Assembly (NCBI GenBank): GCA_007280915.1
Contig: QYQL01000166.1
Coordinates: forward strand, 1 to 49,205
DNA length: 49,205 bases
Source of the DNA: Verrucomicrobiaceae bacterium
Lineage (GTDB): Bacteria > Verrucomicrobiota > Verrucomicrobiia > Chthoniobacterales > Terrimicrobiaceae
Direction of reading: 5' to 3'
Shown here: positions 8,713 through 20,436 of the stretch, piece after piece
How the letters are laid out: the number at the start of each line of letters is the position of its first letter
How positions within the stretch are numbered: the first letter of the stretch is position 1
Position numbers and translations under genes: made by a program
The notes under the pieces: model-generated
The model's database searches: none
Told to the model about the DNA's origin: nothing
The model's input: the letters and a program-made list of their open reading frames with translations, nothing else

Positions 8713-11700
8713 ATGCAGACAAAACCAGCCCGCCTGACCGGACCGCCGCCGAAACAAGGACTTTATGATCCGGCATTCGAACACGATGCCTGCGGGGTCG
8801 GTTTTATTGTCAACACGCGGGGCGAGAAGTCGCATGAGATCGTCAGCGACGCCCTGACGATTCTTCGCAACCTGGATCACCGGGGAGCCGTCGGCAGCGA
8901 GCACAATACCGGCGATGGCGCCGGCATCCTCATCCAAATCCCGGACAAATTCCTGCGCAGGGTGTGCGCGGAGTCGGGGATCCGACTACCGGAATTCGGA
9001 TGTTACGGGGTGGGGATCGTCTTCACTTCACCGGATCGCGAGGAGGCGGCAAACGCTCAGGCGATATTTGAAAAGCTCGCCGCGGGCCAGGGCCTTGCCG
9101 TCCTTGGGTGGCGGGAGCTGCCGACCGACAATTCTTCGCTCGGTGCCACCGCGTGTGCCAGCGAGCCCCGGATGCGGCAGGTCTTCGTCGAGCGCAAGCC
9201 CGGCTGCACGGATGTTCTGGATTTCGGGCGCCAGCTCTACATCATCCGCAAGCGGGCGAGTAATGCCATTCGCACCGCCGGTATCGATCCCCTCTGGTTT
9301 GTTGCCAGTCTCTCCAGCAGGACGATCGTTTATAAAGGCATGCTCATGCCCGAGCAGGTGGACGCCTATTTCCGGGACCTCAAGGATCCTGATGTCGAGT
9401 CCGCTCTGGCGCTGGTTCACTCCCGCTTCTCGACGAACACGTTTCCGAGTTGGGACCGCTCTCACCCGTATCGCTACATCGCCCACAACGGCGAGATCAA
9501 CACCCTGCGCGGAAACATCAACTGGATGCACGCACGGCAGTCATTGCTCTCCAGCAGCCTCTTCGGCGACGAGCTTGCCGAGACATTTCCGGTCATCAAC
9601 AGCGGGGGCTCGGACTCCGCGATGTTCGACAACTGCCTCGAGCTCCTTGTCCTTTCCGGACGCTCGCTCCCGCATGCGGTCATGATGATGATCCCGGAGC
9701 CGTGGGAACTCCACGAGACCATGCCGGATGACAAGCGGGCGTTTTACGAATTTCATTCCTGCCTGATGGAGCCTTGGGACGGGCCTGCCTCGATCGCGTT
9801 CACCGATGGCACAATCATTGGGGCGATCCTGGACCGCAATGGTCTCCGTCCTTCGCGGTATTGGGTGACCAAAGACGGTCTTGTCATCATGGCTTCCGAG
9901 GCGGGGGTGCTCCCGATTGCTCCCGAGCGGGTTCTGGAAAAAGGCCGCCTTCAGCCTGGCCGCATGTTCCTTGTGGACACGAGCGAAGGCCGGATCATCG
10001 CGGACGAGGAGATCAAGAATGGAATCGTCCGCCAGCATCCCTATCGCGAGTGGCTGGATGCGAACCACGTTCTCCTCTCCGACCTTCCGCAGCCGCCGCG
10101 CGAGTATCTGCCGGTGCACGAGACGATCCTGCAAAGGCAGCAGGCGTTTGGATACACCTACGAGGACCAGAAGGTGATCCTCGGACCAATGGCCCGGGAT
10201 GGAGTGCAGCCGCTCGGCTCGATGGGCACCGACACTCCGCTGGCCGTTCTCTCGGACAAGCCGGTTCTCCTGTATAACTACTTCAAGCAGCTCTTTGCTC
10301 AGGTCACCAACCCGCCGATCGATCCGATCCGCGAGGAGATCGTGACCGCGACCGTGACGATGCTTGGATCGGAGGGCAACCTCCTGGACCCGAAGCCGGA
10401 AAGTTGCCGGATGATCAAGCTCGACGGCCCGATCATCAGTAATGCCGAACTGGAGCAGATCCGCCACGTCGAGCGCGAAGGATTCCATCCGGTCACGCTC
10501 CCGATTCTTTTTCCGGCGTCAGAAGGCGCGGAGGGACTCGCTCCTGCGATGCAGGCGCTGTGTGCCGCTGCGGACAAGGCCATTGCCGGCGGCAAGAATA
10601 TTCTGGTGCTCAGCGACCGCGGTGTGGATGCGGGCAACGTCGCGATTCCGGCGCTGCTGGCCGTCTCGGGTCTCCACCACCACCTCATCCGGGCGGGCAC
10701 CCGCACCAAAGTCAGCCTCGTTCTTGAGTCCGGCGAACCGCGCGAGGTCCATCACTTTGCCCTGCTCATCGGCTACGGCGCGAGCGCGATCAATCCATAT
10801 CTCGCCTTCGAATCCCTCGACGACATGATCCGGCAGGGGATGCTCCCCGGAATCGACCACAAGACGGCCGTGAAGAATTTCGTCAAGGCCGCGCTCAAGG
10901 GCGTGGTCAAGACGATGGCCAAGATGGGGATCTCCACGATCCAGAGCTACCGCGGCGCCCAGATTTTCGAAGCGATCGGTCTTCACCACTCGGTGATCAA
11001 CCAATACTTCTGCTGGACTCCCTCGCGCGTCGAAGGTGCGGATCTCGATGCGATCGGGGCGGAGCTGCTCCGGCGCCACACGCGCGCGTTCCCGCCGCGC
11101 GGCGAAGTCAATCCCACGCTCGATCCCGGCGGCGATTACCAGTGGAGGAAGGACGGCGAGGAGCACCTCTTCAATCCGGAAACCATCCACTCGCTCCAGA
11201 AGGCGGTCCGCACGGACGACTACAGCACGTTCAAAAAATACGCTTCGCTGGTCAACGATCAGTCGCGGAAGCATTTCACGCTCCGCGGGCTTCTGGAATT
11301 CCGGAACGGCGCACCGGTTCCTATCGAGGAGGTCGAGCCGGTCGAGGCGATCATGCGCCGGTTCAAGACCGGGGCCATGAGCTACGGCTCGATTTCCAAG
11401 GAGGCCCACGAGGCACTCGCCATCGCGATGAACCGGGTTGGCGGAAAATCCAACACCGGGGAGGGAGGCGAGGACGCCGAGCGGTTTACCTGGACGAATG
11501 AGGCCGGGGATTCCAAGAATTCCGCCATCAAGCAGGTGGCATCCGGACGTTTCGGGGTGACGGCCCACTACCTCACGAATGCGCGGGAGATCCAGATCAA
11601 GATGGCTCAGGGCGCGAAGCCGGGAGAGGGCGGGGAACTGCCGGGCAAGAAGGTCTATCCCTGGGTGGCGAAGACGCGCGGCACCACTCCCGGTGTCGGC

Positions 11701-13323
11701 CTCATCTCGCCGCCGCCTCACCACGACATCTACTCGATCGAGGATCTGGCCGAGTTGATCCACGACTTGAAGAACGCCAACCGCCGCGCGCGTGTCTCCG
11801 TGAAGCTCGTTTCGGAAATCGGCGTCGGGACGATCGCAGCAGGCGTCGCGAAGGCGCATGCGGATGTCGTTCTCATCAGCGGATTCGACGGCGGCACAGG
11901 TGCGTCGCCGCTTTCGAGCATCAAGCACGCGGGGATGCCATGGGAACTCGGCCTGGCCGAAACCCATCAGACGCTCGTTCTGAACAACCTCCGCAGCCGG
12001 ATTGCGGTCGAGACCGATGGCCAGCTCAAGACCGGCCGGGATGTGGCGATTGCGGCCCTCCTCGGAGCCGAGGAATTTGGCTTTGCGACCGCGCCGCTCG
12101 TCACCCTCGGCTGTATCATGATGCGCGTCTGCCACCAGAATACCTGCCCGGTCGGCGTCGCCACTCAGAATCCCGAACTCCGGAAAAACTTCACCGGTGA
12201 TCCCGAGCACACCGCCCGCTTCATGCGCTTCATCGCGCAGGAAATGCGCGAGATCATGGCGGAACTCGGATTCCGGAAGGTTGAGGAAATGGTCGGGCGC
12301 ACGGATAAGCTCGAACCCCGCAAGGCGGTGGATCATTGGAAGGCGAAAGGTCTCGACCTCTCGCCGATCCTCTACCAGCCGCCTGTCGGCCCCGAGGTCG
12401 GCCGCTTCTGCCAGATGGAGCAGGATCATGGGCTCGCAAAATCGCTCGATGTCAGTGTTCTTCTTGATCTTTGCACGCCCGCCATCGAGCGCGGCGAAAG
12501 CGTGAAGGCGACGCTTCCCGTGAAAAACGTGAACCGCGTGGTCGGCACGATCGTCGGTAACGAGGTAACCCGCAAATACGGCGCGGAGGGACTCCCCGAC
12601 GGCACGATCCATCTGCATTTTCAGGGAAGCTCGGGCCAGAGTTTCGGGGCCTTCGTTCCAAGCGGAATGACGCTCGAACTCGAAGGTGACACGAACGACT
12701 ACCTCGGCAAGGGCTTGAGCGGCGGTCGCATCATCCTTTACCCGCCAGCCGCCTCGACGTTCAAGGCGGAGGACAACATCATCGCAGGAAACGTCGCCCT
12801 CTACGGAGCAACGAAGGGCGAGGTTTTCATACGGGGAATGGCTGGCGAGCGGTTCGGTGTCCGCAACTCGGGCGTCCATACGGTGGTGGAATCCATCGGC
12901 GACCACGGATGCGAATACATGACCGGCGGACGCGTCGTCGTCATTGGGCCGACCGGCAGGAATTTTGCCGCAGGCATGTCGGGCGGGGTCGCCTACATCC
13001 TCGACGAGGCTGGCGACTTTGCGGACAAGCGCTGTAACAAGGCGATGGTCGGGCTGGAGAAGGTGACCGATCCCTTGGAGGCGGAAGAACTCCGCAAATT
13101 CATCGCCCGCCACGCCGAGCTGACCGGAAGCACCCGCGCCCGCGAGGTTCTCGTCGATTGGGACAACGCGCTGCCGAAGTTTGTGAAGGTGATGCCGAAA
13201 GATTACAAGCGCGTCCTGGAGTCGCTGGCGGAGGCGCAGGCGGCAGGTCTTACCGGCGAGGAGGCGATCAATGCCGCCTTCGAAGCCAATTCGCGCGACA
13301 CCTCGCGTGTGGGAGGAAACTGA
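8713..13323 (+). CDS. gltB: Glutamate synthase, large (alpha) subunit
   Basis: 1536 residues, full length for the bacterial NADPH-type enzyme. It makes two glutamates from glutamine and 2-oxoglutarate. A 26-residue propeptide precedes the catalytic cysteine of the class II glutaminase (HDACGVGF, Cys27), which should become the N-terminus. Then come the central domain, the FMN-binding synthase domain ([31 protein letters not shown]) with the 3Fe-4S cysteines in [15 protein letters not shown], and the C-terminal GXGXG beta-helix (for example [22 protein letters not shown]). gltD starts 2 nt after the stop, so the two subunits are made from one transcript. Confidence 0.98.
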   Translation: MQTKPARLTGPPPKQGLYDPAFEHDACGVGFIVNTRGEKSHEIVSDALTILRNLDHRGAVGSEHNTGDGAGILIQIPDKFLRRVCAESGIRLPEFGCYGVGIVFTSPDREEAANAQAIFEKLAAGQGLAVLGWRELPTDNSSLGATACASEPRMRQVFVERKPGCTDVLDFGRQLYIIRKRASNAIRTAGIDPLWFVASLSSRTIVYKGMLMPEQVDAYFRDLKDPDVESALALVHSRFSTNTFPSWDRSHPYRYIAHNGEINTLRGNINWMHARQSLLSSSLFGDELAETFPVINSGGSDSAMFDNCLELLVLSGRSLPHAVMMMIPEPWELHETMPDDKRAFYEFHSCLMEPWDGPASIAFTDGTIIGAILDRNGLRPSRYWVTKDGLVIMASEAGVLPIAPERVLEKGRLQPGRMFLVDTSEGRIIADEEIKNGIVRQHPYREWLDANHVLLSDLPQPPREYLPVHETILQRQQAFGYTYEDQKVILGPMARDGVQPLGSMGTDTPLAVLSDKPVLLYNYFKQLFAQVTNPPIDPIREEIVTATVTMLGSEGNLLDPKPESCRMIKLDGPIISNAELEQIRHVEREGFHPVTLPILFPASEGAEGLAPAMQALCAAADKAIAGGKNILVLSDRGVDAGNVAIPALLAVSGLHHHLIRAGTRTKVSLVLESGEPREVHHFALLIGYGASAINPYLAFESLDDMIRQGMLPGIDHKTAVKNFVKAALKGVVKTMAKMGISTIQSYRGAQIFEAIGLHHSVINQYFCWTPSRVEGADLDAIGAELLRRHTRAFPPRGEVNPTLDPGGDYQWRKDGEEHLFNPETIHSLQKAVRTDDYSTFKKYASLVNDQSRKHFTLRGLLEFRNGAPVPIEEVEPVEAIMRRFKTGAMSYGSISKEAHEALAIAMNRVGGKSNTGEGGEDAERFTWTNEAGDSKNSAIKQVASGRFGVTAHYLTNAREIQIKMAQGAKPGEGGELPGKKVYPWVAKTRGTTPGVGLISPPPHHDIYSIEDLAELIHDLKNANRRARVSVKLVSEIGVGTIAAGVAKAHADVVLISGFDGGTGASPLSSIKHAGMPWELGLAETHQTLVLNNLRSRIAVETDGQLKTGRDVAIAALLGAEEFGFATAPLVTLGCIMMRVCHQNTCPVGVATQNPELRKNFTGDPEHTARFMRFIAQEMREIMAELGFRKVEEMVGRTDKLEPRKAVDHWKAKGLDLSPILYQPPVGPEVGRFCQMEQDHGLAKSLDVSVLLDLCTPAIERGESVKATLPVKNVNRVVGTIVGNEVTRKYGAEGLPDGTIHLHFQGSSGQSFGAFVPSGMTLELEGDTNDYLGKGLSGGRIILYPPAASTFKAEDNIIAGNVALYGATKGEVFIRGMAGERFGVRNSGVHTVVESIGDHGCEYMTGGRVVVIGPTGRNFAAGMSGGVAYILDEAGDFADKRCNKAMVGLEKVTDPLEAEELRKFIARHAELTGSTRAREVLVDWDNALPKFVKVMPKDYKRVLESLAEAQAAGLTGEEAINAAFEANSRDTSRVGGN

Positions 13324-13325
13324 TT

Positions 13326-14819
13326 ATGGGAAAACCGACCGGATTCATTGAATACCATCGCGAGGTCCCGGCCGACGTGCCGCCAACCGAACGGATCGCC
13401 AACTGGAACGAGTTCCATATCCACATGCCGGAGGAAGGCCTGCGGACGCAGGGTGCCCGGTGCATGGATTGCGGGATCCCGTTCTGCCACACCGGAAAGC
13501 TGATCAGCGGGATGGCGAGCGGCTGTCCGGTCAACAACCTGATTCCCGAGTGGAACGATCTGGTTTACCGCGGGCTTTGGCGCGAGGCGCTCGACCGACT
13601 TCACAAGACGAACAATTTTCCGGAGTTCACCGGCCGCGTATGCCCGGCTCCCTGCGAGGGATCCTGCACACTCGGGATCATCGAGCCTCCGGTCGCCATC
13701 AAGACGATCGAGTGCGCAATCGTGGATAAGGGCTGGGAGGAAGGCTGGATCAATCCCAATCCTCCGGCGTTCCGCTCTGGAAAAAAGGTTGCCGTCGTGG
13801 GTTCCGGTCCCGCCGGGCTCGCCTGCGCGGATCAACTCAACAAGGCCGGTCATACGGTCACGGTTTTCGAACGTGCCGACCGGATTGGAGGGCTTCTGCT
13901 TTATGGCATTCCGAACATGAAGCTCGACAAGCGTGAGGTGGTCGAGCGCCGCGTTCGCCTCATGGAGGACAACGGAATCGAGTTCAAGACCGGTGTGGAC
14001 ATCGGGAAAAACCTCGATGCAGGTCGCCTGCTTCAGGACTTCGAGGCCACGGTTCTTTGCACCGGCGCGACGAAGCCTCGCGACCTGCCTATCCCGGGAC
14101 GTGAGTTTTCCGGAGTCCATTTTGCGATGGAATTTCTCACCGAAAACACGCGGTTCTTCCTGGATCACGGCGCTCCCGGCGAGTCCCGTCCCCCGATTGA
14201 TGCGAAGGGAAAACATGTCGTGGTCATCGGAGGTGGCGACACCGGCACCGACTGCGTTGGGACTTCGCTCCGGCACGGCTGCGCATCTGTCACACAGCTG
14301 GAAATTCTTCCCAAACCGCCTCTTGATCGCGCCAAGGACAACCCGTGGCCGGAATGGCCGAAGGTTTACAAAATGGACTACGGCCAGGAGGAGGCGGCGG
14401 CCGTTCAGGGACAGGATCCCCGCCAATACGAAGTCACGGCCAAGCGGTTCATTGCCGGGCCGGATGGCAACCTTGAAGGTGTCGAGATTGTGAACATCCG
14501 CTGGGAAAAGGACGATCAGGGGCGTTTTGTGCCTCGCGACATCGAGGGAACGCTGAGAGTGATTCCTGCACAACTCGTTCTTCTTGCCATGGGATTCCTC
14601 GGACCCGAGGACCGGCTTCTTGAGGCGCTAAAGATCGATCGCGACCCGCGCAGCAATGCGAAGGCCGAGCATGAGAAATACACGACGAACATCCCGGGTG
14701 TCTTTGCTGCCGGCGACTGCCGCCGCGGACAGTCACTCGTCGTCTGGGCGATCAACGAGGGCCGCGGTGCTGCCCGCGAGGTCGACCGCTTTTTGATGGG
14801 CTCGACGCAGTTGCCGTAA
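13326..14819 (+). CDS. gltD: Glutamate synthase, small (beta) subunit
   Basis: 497 residues. The NADPH:ferredoxin-type reductase subunit that passes electrons to GltB. The N-terminal cysteine clusters [12 protein letters not shown] and CPAPCEGSC bind the 4Fe-4S centres. [20 protein letters not shown] is the FAD Rossmann motif and [11 protein letters not shown] the NADPH motif. The C-terminal [19 protein letters not shown] closes the FAD site. The frame extends upstream inside gltB, but the ATG at 13326 gives the normal N-terminus (GKPTGFIEY) and has GGAGG inside the last gltB codons as ribosome-binding site. Confidence 0.97.
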   Translation: MGKPTGFIEYHREVPADVPPTERIANWNEFHIHMPEEGLRTQGARCMDCGIPFCHTGKLISGMASGCPVNNLIPEWNDLVYRGLWREALDRLHKTNNFPEFTGRVCPAPCEGSCTLGIIEPPVAIKTIECAIVDKGWEEGWINPNPPAFRSGKKVAVVGSGPAGLACADQLNKAGHTVTVFERADRIGGLLLYGIPNMKLDKREVVERRVRLMEDNGIEFKTGVDIGKNLDAGRLLQDFEATVLCTGATKPRDLPIPGREFSGVHFAMEFLTENTRFFLDHGAPGESRPPIDAKGKHVVVIGGGDTGTDCVGTSLRHGCASVTQLEILPKPPLDRAKDNPWPEWPKVYKMDYGQEEAAAVQGQDPRQYEVTAKRFIAGPDGNLEGVEIVNIRWEKDDQGRFVPRDIEGTLRVIPAQLVLLAMGFLGPEDRLLEALKIDRDPRSNAKAEHEKYTTNIPGVFAAGDCRRGQSLVVWAINEGRGAAREVDRFLMGSTQLP

Positions 14820-14834
14820 TCAGGCCGAAGAAAA

Positions 14835-15431
14835 TTACTCCCGACCCCGTAGCGCGGTTGGGACAAAGACGTGTGCCATTCCGGCGGCCTCTGCCGCAGC
14901 GATGCCGGTCGGGCTGTCCTCGAAAACCACGCAGTCTTTCGCGGGAACTCCCAGGAGTTCGGCGGCTTTAAGAAAGGGGTCCGGTGCCGGCTTGCCGTGG
15001 ACGTAATCCTCCGCGCAGACGACAGCATCGAAGAGCGAGGTGATCCCGAGCGCTTTGAGCGTCGCATCTACCAGTTCGTGGTGGCCTCCCGAGGCGATCG
15101 CCATCGGAGCGGTGCCGTGAATGCTTTTCGCAAAATCCAAAACCGCTACGACCGGTCCGACCTCACCGACGGACTGCAGGTAGTAGCCTTCTTTGCGCTG
15201 GACGACTTCCTCGACATCGAGCGACAGGCCGAATTTCGCATTGAGTTGATTGACGATCACGCTCGTTGGCTTGCCACCCCACGAATAGAAAAGGTCCTCG
15301 GGAAATTCTCCGCCGAAGTCCTTCATGGCCCGCGCCCACGCCCGGTAGTGGGAGGGCATTGTGTCGGCGATCGTGCCGTCGCAATCGAAGATGTATCCGG
15401 CGAACCGGCGGGTCGGAAACGCGATTTCCAC
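14835..15431 (-). CDS. HAD-superfamily phosphatase/phosphomutase
   Basis: 198 residues. Motif [19 protein letters not shown] (Asp nucleophile and acid/base), motif II IASGG, and motif III Lys in HGKPAPDPF followed by [18 protein letters not shown] mark a subfamily I HAD enzyme of the beta-phosphoglucomutase/phosphoglycolate phosphatase type. The substrate is not determined. It starts 3 nt after the FKBP stop, so the two are cotranscribed, and it ends tail-to-tail with gltD. Confidence 0.85.
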   Translation of the reverse strand: MEIAFPTRRFAGYIFDCDGTIADTMPSHYRAWARAMKDFGGEFPEDLFYSWGGKPTSVIVNQLNAKFGLSLDVEEVVQRKEGYYLQSVGEVGPVVAVLDFAKSIHGTAPMAIASGGHHELVDATLKALGITSLFDAVVCAEDYVHGKPAPDPFLKAAELLGVPAKDCVVFEDSPTGIAAAEAAGMAHVFVPTALRGRE

Positions 15432-15434
15432 CGG

Positions 15435-15881
15435 TCAGCGGACCTTCAGGAGCTCGACCTCGAAAACGAGAGTCTGGTCGGGCCCGATCACTCCGCCCGC
15501 GCCGCGCGATCCGTAGGCCAGATTCGGCGGGATGTAGAGAAGGATTTTTCCGCCTTCCTTGATCAGTTGGAGGCCCTCGGTCCAACCGGGGATCACGCCG
15601 TTCAACGGAAACTCGATCGGCTCGTTCCGCTTGTAGGAACTGTCAAATTCCGTCCCGTTGAGCAATGTCCCGCGGTAGTTCACCTTCACGGTGTCTGTGG
15701 CCTTCGGAGCCTTCCCGGTGCCGGGTTCGACAATTTTGTATTGGAGCCCGCTGGCGGTCTGTTTGACGCCGGGTTTTGTTGCGTTGTCGGCAAGGAAGGC
15801 CTTGCCCTGTTCAAGTGCGGATTGTGCCATGGTGGTGTTGATGAGTGCTGTGAGAAAAAACAGGGTGACGATTGCTCGCAT
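15435..15881 (-). CDS. Exported FKBP-type peptidyl-prolyl isomerase
   Basis: 148 residues. A signal peptide (residues 1 to about 19, ending TTMAQ) is followed by a short helix and a complete FKBP domain: [34 protein letters not shown] and [12 protein letters not shown] contain the conserved aromatic and Asp residues of the active pocket. It probably helps proteins fold in the periplasm, like FkpA/Mip, but it is shorter and lacks a long dimerisation helix. It is first gene of a unit with the HAD phosphatase. Confidence 0.9.
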   Translation of the reverse strand: MRAIVTLFFLTALINTTMAQSALEQGKAFLADNATKPGVKQTASGLQYKIVEPGTGKAPKATDTVKVNYRGTLLNGTEFDSSYKRNEPIEFPLNGVIPGWTEGLQLIKEGGKILLYIPPNLAYGSRGAGGVIGPDQTLVFEVELLKVR

Positions 15882-15887
15882 GCGGGA

Positions 15888-15916
15888 AAACTAGGCGAAG
15901 CAGGCGGAATTGCCAG
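15888..15916 (-). promoter_or_regulatory. Putative leaderless promoter of the FKBP gene
   Basis: On the minus strand CTGGCA (15916-15911), a 17-bp spacer, TAGTTT (15893-15888), then 6 nt to the ATG at 15881. No ribosome-binding site is present between them. The hexamer matches the TANNNT form seen at other starts in this window. Confidence 0.35.
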
Positions 15917-16046
15917 CGCAATCCCGGGACAATCTGTAAAGCCATTGTCTGACACGATCGTTATATCCGACAGCTTGCAGCCTGCGGACTTGAGCGGGCG
16001 AATTTTCGGGTTTCCTTTTTATCCGGCAACGGATTGTCTCTGTGCC

Positions 16047-18050
16047 ATGAATCTCGATATTCCCTCATTGGAGTTGGCGGCGCGCGATGCGCGCGGGTTG
16101 GCGATGGACGCTGTGGCGAAGTGCAAGTCCGGACATCTGGGGCTGCCACTGGGCGCGGCTGATGTGGGAGCTGTGCTTTTTGGGCAGGCGCTGAGCTACA
16201 ACCCGGATGAGCCGCGCTGGCTGAACCGCGACCGGTTTATTCTGTCCGCCGGGCACGGGAGCATGTTCCTCTACAGCTGGCTGCACTTGTCCGGCTACGC
16301 GCTGCCAATGGAAGAGGTGAAGAATTTCCGGCAGCTGCACAGCATCACTCCCGGGCACCCGGAATTTCACGAGACTCCCGGGGTCGAGGCGACGACCGGG
16401 CCGCTGGGGCAGGGGGTTTCCAATGCCGTGGGCTATGCGGTTTCTTCAAAAATGTGCGAGGCGCATTTCAATACCGCCGAGCACGCGATTTTCGACCACC
16501 ATGTCTTTGCTCTTGCGGGTGACGGGTGTCTTCAGGAGGGGATTGCGCAGGAGGCTTCGGCTCTGGCTGCGCACCTCGGTTTGGACAATCTCATCCTGAT
16601 TTACGATTCCAACAACGTGACGCTCGATGCCATGGCTCCTGTTACCCAGAGCGAGGACACGGCGGCGCGCTACAAGGCCTACGGGTGGGACGTGCAGCAG
16701 ATCGACGGACACAACCTTCAGGAGATCGCAGGCGCCATTTCCAAGGCCAAGGCCGCGACGAGCGGGAAGCCACAGTTCATCATCGCCAAGACGATCATCG
16801 GCAAAGGCATTCCGGAAGTTTCCGGAACGAACAAGGCGCACGGCGAGGCCGGAGTGAAATTCATCGCGGAATCCCGCAAGGCGCTCGGCCTTCCTGAGGA
16901 GACATTCTTTGTCGCGCCGGAGACGTGCGGCTTTTTTGCTTGTCACAAGGCGGGGCTCAAGAACGCTCATGCTGAGTGGTTGAAAAAGTTCGACGCATGG
17001 CGCGCAGCGAATGCGGACCTCGCGAAGGAACTCGACGATGCGGTTGCGGGAAATGTGCCGGATTTGTTGAAGGCAATCCCTCCGTTCGACCCGGCGTCCA
17101 ACATCGCGACCCGCAAGGCCGGGAGCGACGTGCTACAGCCGATCGCGAAGACGATGCCACTGCTCATCAGCGGAAGCGCGGACCTGCACGGCTCGACGCT
17201 GAACTACATCAAGGACGGCGGGGATTTCAACCGGGAGAACCGCGGCGGGCGCAACCTGCATTTCGGAATCCGCGAGCACGCAATGTGCGGGATGCTCAAC
17301 GGCCTCGCCTACGACGGGATCTTCCGTCCGAGCGGCGCGACGTTCCTCGTCTTCAGCGATTACGGGCGCCCCTCGATCCGCGTTGCGGCCCTCTCAAAGC
17401 TTCCCGTGGTTTATATCTTCACCCACGATTCGATCGGGGTGGGGGAGGACGGGCCGACGCATGAGCCGGTTGAGACGGTGGCGGCTTTGCGCGCGATTCC
17501 GGGTCTCGATGTGATCCGGCCTGGTGATCCGGAGGAGACTGCGGGGGCATTTGCAGCCGCGTTTAAAAAAACCGACGGCCCCACCATGCTCGTGCTGTCC
17601 CGGCAAAATATTCCGACCTTGAATGAGATTCCTGTCGGGACTCGCCGCGATGGAGTTTTCCTCGGCGGCTACATTGCGAAAAAAGAATCCGCCGCGCTGG
17701 ACTTGATCCTGCTCGCATCGGGTAGCGAGTTGCAGCACGCCATGAAGGCGGCGGGCGAGTTGGGTGCCGGGACGCGTGTCGTTTCGATGCCGTGCTTCGA
17801 GCGCTTTGAGCGCCAGAGCGCGGAGTATAAAGAGTCTGTCCTCCCGTCTTCCTGCCGGAAGCGTGTTTCGATCGAGGCCGGTATATCCGATCCGTGGTTC
17901 CGCTATGTCGGTCTTGACGGGCGGACGGTGGCGGTCGACCGCTTCGGACTGAGCGCACCGGGCAACATCGTCATGGAGCAACTCGGGATCACTGCCGCGC
18001 ATCTGGTGGAAGTTGCCAAGGGGATAAATGAAAACCCATCTGCCTCTTGA
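16047..18050 (+). CDS. tkt: Transketolase
   Basis: 667 residues, normal length. A thiamine-diphosphate enzyme moving two-carbon units between sugar phosphates in the pentose-phosphate pathway. [18 protein letters not shown] and [11 protein letters not shown] form the N-terminal active site. [13 protein letters not shown] with IYDSNN is the TPP/Mg motif. [19 protein letters not shown] and [19 protein letters not shown] are the pyrimidine-domain motifs. The frame is open far upstream, but the ATG at 16047 gives the family's usual beginning. A small GNRA-loop hairpin (ATCCG-GCAA-CGGAT, 16021-16034) sits just before it. The last 23 bp overlap the ORF6N gene. Confidence 0.97.
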   Translation: MNLDIPSLELAARDARGLAMDAVAKCKSGHLGLPLGAADVGAVLFGQALSYNPDEPRWLNRDRFILSAGHGSMFLYSWLHLSGYALPMEEVKNFRQLHSITPGHPEFHETPGVEATTGPLGQGVSNAVGYAVSSKMCEAHFNTAEHAIFDHHVFALAGDGCLQEGIAQEASALAAHLGLDNLILIYDSNNVTLDAMAPVTQSEDTAARYKAYGWDVQQIDGHNLQEIAGAISKAKAATSGKPQFIIAKTIIGKGIPEVSGTNKAHGEAGVKFIAESRKALGLPEETFFVAPETCGFFACHKAGLKNAHAEWLKKFDAWRAANADLAKELDDAVAGNVPDLLKAIPPFDPASNIATRKAGSDVLQPIAKTMPLLISGSADLHGSTLNYIKDGGDFNRENRGGRNLHFGIREHAMCGMLNGLAYDGIFRPSGATFLVFSDYGRPSIRVAALSKLPVVYIFTHDSIGVGEDGPTHEPVETVAALRAIPGLDVIRPGDPEETAGAFAAAFKKTDGPTMLVLSRQNIPTLNEIPVGTRRDGVFLGGYIAKKESAALDLILLASGSELQHAMKAAGELGAGTRVVSMPCFERFERQSAEYKESVLPSSCRKRVSIEAGISDPWFRYVGLDGRTVAVDRFGLSAPGNIVMEQLGITAAHLVEVAKGINENPSAS

Positions 18051-18588
18051 ATCCCTGATCCGCACGATCCGGGGACAAAAAATTCTGCTCGATGCCGACC
18101 TCGCCGTGATTTACGGCGTTCCAACCAAAGCGCTCAACCAAGCCGTGAAACGCAATGCGGAGCGGTTCCCGGAGGATTTCCTTTTCCAACTCACCGAAGC
18201 AGAGAAGAAAGAGGTGGTCACAAATTGTGACCACCTTTCCCGGCTGAAATTTTCCCGAGTCGTTCCCTGCGCCTTCACCGAGCACGGCGCGCTCATGGCC
18301 GCGAATGTCCTCAACAGCCCGGAGGCCGTGAAGATGAGCGTCCATGTCGTCCGGGCGTTCATCAAGCAGCGCGAACTTCTGGCTGGACAGGCGGAGATTC
18401 TGAAAAAACTTGCGCAGATGGACGCCAAGCTCCTGAAGCACGACGATGCCCTGCGAGTGATCTGGCGGGAACTCCAGCCGCTGATCGCGCCCCCTCCAGT
18501 TCCGACTCGCGAGCAGATCGGGTTCCATGTCCGCGAAGACGCTCCGGCCTACGGCGCAAAATCCAAAAAACGGGCGGCAAAGCGTTGA
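18028..18588 (+). CDS. ORF6N-domain DNA-binding protein
   Basis: 186 residues. The first 90 or so carry the ORF6N domain ([33 protein letters not shown]-like stretch; [15 protein letters not shown]), first known from phage and baculovirus antirepressor-like proteins and common as chromosomal singletons. The C-terminal half is a predicted coiled-coil helix ([20 protein letters not shown]) and a basic tail (KSKKRAAKR). Its start lies inside the 3' end of tkt, with AAGGGG just upstream of the ATG, so translation probably follows tkt. No phage genes are nearby. Its target and role are unknown. Confidence 0.82.
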   Translation: MKTHLPLESLIRTIRGQKILLDADLAVIYGVPTKALNQAVKRNAERFPEDFLFQLTEAEKKEVVTNCDHLSRLKFSRVVPCAFTEHGALMAANVLNSPEAVKMSVHVVRAFIKQRELLAGQAEILKKLAQMDAKLLKHDDALRVIWRELQPLIAPPPVPTREQIGFHVREDAPAYGAKSKKRAAKR

Positions 18589-18651
18589 CTGCGAGGGGCA
18601 CAAAAAACTGATCTGTTTCTGAATGATCGCGGCGGAATCTTTTTCAACACC

Positions 18652-19377
18652 ATGAACCCATTTGATCCCGAACTGATCCGACGCAAAGCGGAGGAATTTG
18701 AGTCTGCCGCCCTGCCTGAGATCCTTCGCTGGGCCTGGGATGTGTTTGGCGGGCGGGCCGCGATCGGCACCAGCTTTCAGGGAGCGGGGCTGGTGGCCAT
18801 GCACACGGCTTACCAGAACGGGCTCCGGTTTCCGGTTTTTACGATCGATACCGGGCTGCTGTTTCCCGAGACGCTGGAGTTGAAGGAGGATATCGAAAAC
18901 TTACTGGGAATTCAAATCGAATCCCTTCTGCCCGAGCAGACTGTGGACGAGCAGGCCGCCGAACTGGGGCCGGAACTCTGGAAGTTCAAGCCCGACCTCT
19001 GCTGCTCGCTGCGCAAGGTGATCCCCCTGCAAAAAAAACTGGCCGGGCTGGATGTGTGGATCACCGGGGTGCGCCGTCAGCAAAGCACCACTCGCGAAAC
19101 CACGAGGATTGTGGAGCTTTACCATTTTGATGTTCTCCGCGACCGCTATATCATCAAACTCAACCCGATGGCAAACTGGTCGCGCGAACAGGTGCAGGCG
19201 TATATCAAGGAGCACTCGTTGCCGGTCAATGCGCTTTCCTCACGCGGATACCGGTCGATCGGCTGCCGGCCATGCACGCATCCGGTGGGCGAGGGGGAAG
19301 ATGAGCGCGCTGGTCGATGGACGGGTTTTGACAAGAGCGAGTGCGGGATCCACACGTTCCTCGGAAGCAATATTTAG
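18652..19377 (+). CDS. cysH: Phosphoadenylyl/adenylyl-sulfate reductase, APS-type with 4Fe-4S cysteines
   Basis: 241 residues. It reduces activated sulfate to sulfite in assimilation. The nucleotide-binding loop is GTSFQGAGLVAMH and the substrate Arg region is TGVRRQQS. Cysteine pairs CCSLRK and CRPCTHP are the four 4Fe-4S ligands found in enzymes that use adenylyl sulfate (APS), and KSECGIHTF holds the catalytic Cys. It therefore resembles APS rather than PAPS reductase, though annotation pipelines call both CysH. No other sulfate genes are adjacent. Confidence 0.92.
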   Translation: MNPFDPELIRRKAEEFESAALPEILRWAWDVFGGRAAIGTSFQGAGLVAMHTAYQNGLRFPVFTIDTGLLFPETLELKEDIENLLGIQIESLLPEQTVDEQAAELGPELWKFKPDLCCSLRKVIPLQKKLAGLDVWITGVRRQQSTTRETTRIVELYHFDVLRDRYIIKLNPMANWSREQVQAYIKEHSLPVNALSSRGYRSIGCRPCTHPVGEGEDERAGRWTGFDKSECGIHTFLGSNI

Positions 19378-19408
19378 GACGGGCTGAACTCCCCGGGGAG
19401 ATTTGCAG

Positions 19409-19436
19409 TTGATTATCGGCGAATCGGGTGGATTGT
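19409..19436 (+). promoter_or_regulatory. Putative leaderless promoter of the acyltransferase gene
   Basis: TTGATT (19409-19414), a 16-bp spacer, GATTGT (19431-19436), then 6 nt to the ATG at 19443. This supports that ATG over the in-frame GTG at 19428, which would place the -10 box inside the coding region. Confidence 0.35.
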
Positions 19437-19442
19437 CAGCCA

Positions 19443-20435
19443 ATGGTCTTTTTCAAAAAGGCCGGAAAACATAAGGCAGAAGTGACGTTCCGGCAGCGGC
19501 TTGAGTATTTGGGTATTCTCGTGCTCGGATGGGTGGTTCTCCGCCTGCCTCACCGGAGTCTGGTATGGATTGCAACGCCGCTGGGCTCGCTGGCATATCG
19601 ATTGGACTCCAAGGGCCGCAAAGTTTCGCGACAGAATCTCGATGCGGTCTTTGGAGACACCATGGAGGACTCGAAGAAAGACCTGGTGGCCGAGGCCGGA
19701 TACAGGAGTTTTGCGCGGACGATGCTGGAACTTTTCTGGTCGCCAAACCTCACGGCGGCCGAGGCAAAAAAGATTTTCAAGACGGTCGGGCTCGCCGGCG
19801 AAAGCGTGAGCGGCGCGACGATTTATGTCACCACGCATTTTTCGAATTTTGAATGGCTCGGCCAGAACATGTCGTTTTTCCGGGAGCCGGGGATCATCGT
19901 TGCGCAGCGCCTCAAGAACCCGCTTCTGGGCGGATTTTTCGACCGGCTTCGGGGGAGCACCGGACACACAATCATCCCGCAGGAGCGGGCGATAGCCAGG
20001 ATGCTCAAGCATCTGAAATCGAAAGGCTATTTTTGTGCGGTCATCGACTTGAATCTCGATCCCAACGAGGCGAGCGTCATCATCGACGAGTTCTCTGGTT
20101 TAAAGACCTGCGTCACGCAGCTTCATGCCGCCCTTGCGCTGCATACCGGGGCGAAGGTTGTTCCTGCGGAGTGCGTTCCTCTTCCGGACGGAACCTACAG
20201 GATGCACTACCATCCTCCGCTGGAATACCCTGAAGGCACGCGCGCCGAGGAGATCGCCCAGCAATGCTGGGATGCGCTCGAACCCGGGATCAGGCAGAGG
20301 CCAGAGTGCTGGCTGTGGTCCTACAAGCACTGGAGGTTTAAGCCTTCGGGAGACGGGGCCGGTCGCTATCCGGGCTACGCCAATACGGCCAGAAGGTTCG
20401 ACAAGGCTGTCCTGGGACAAGCGATTTTGAACTAA
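19443..20435 (+). CDS. LpxL/HtrB-type lysophospholipid acyltransferase
   Basis: 330 residues. A membrane-associated acyltransferase of the lipid A late-acylation (lauroyl/myristoyl) family. One N-terminal hydrophobic segment (LEYLGILVLGWVVL) precedes the catalytic HX4E motif in THFSNFEWLG, followed by FDRLRGSTGH and a VIDLNLDP region. It should add a secondary acyl chain to lipid A or to an equivalent envelope lipid. A GTG at 19428 would add five residues. It ends 66 bp before the CobW-type gene, separated by an inverted repeat. Confidence 0.85.
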   Translation: MVFFKKAGKHKAEVTFRQRLEYLGILVLGWVVLRLPHRSLVWIATPLGSLAYRLDSKGRKVSRQNLDAVFGDTMEDSKKDLVAEAGYRSFARTMLELFWSPNLTAAEAKKIFKTVGLAGESVSGATIYVTTHFSNFEWLGQNMSFFREPGIIVAQRLKNPLLGGFFDRLRGSTGHTIIPQERAIARMLKHLKSKGYFCAVIDLNLDPNEASVIIDEFSGLKTCVTQLHAALALHTGAKVVPAECVPLPDGTYRMHYHPPLEYPEGTRAEEIAQQCWDALEPGIRQRPECWLWSYKHWRFKPSGDGAGRYPGYANTARRFDKAVLGQAILN

Positions 20436-20436
20436 T

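Noticed and set aside
10519-13113. 864-codon open frame opposite gltB
   Set aside because: It is an antisense shadow of a GC-rich coding region; the composition is arginine/alanine-rich with no domain, and gltB itself is certain.
16021-16034. ATCCG-GCAA-CGGAT hairpin before tkt as a riboswitch or terminator
   Set aside because: The stem is only 5 bp, with no T run after it and no further structure around it.
19389-19400. Palindrome CTCCCCGGGGAG after cysH
   Set aside because: It has no loop, so it makes a poor hairpin, and no T run follows; it may be chance in GC-rich DNA.
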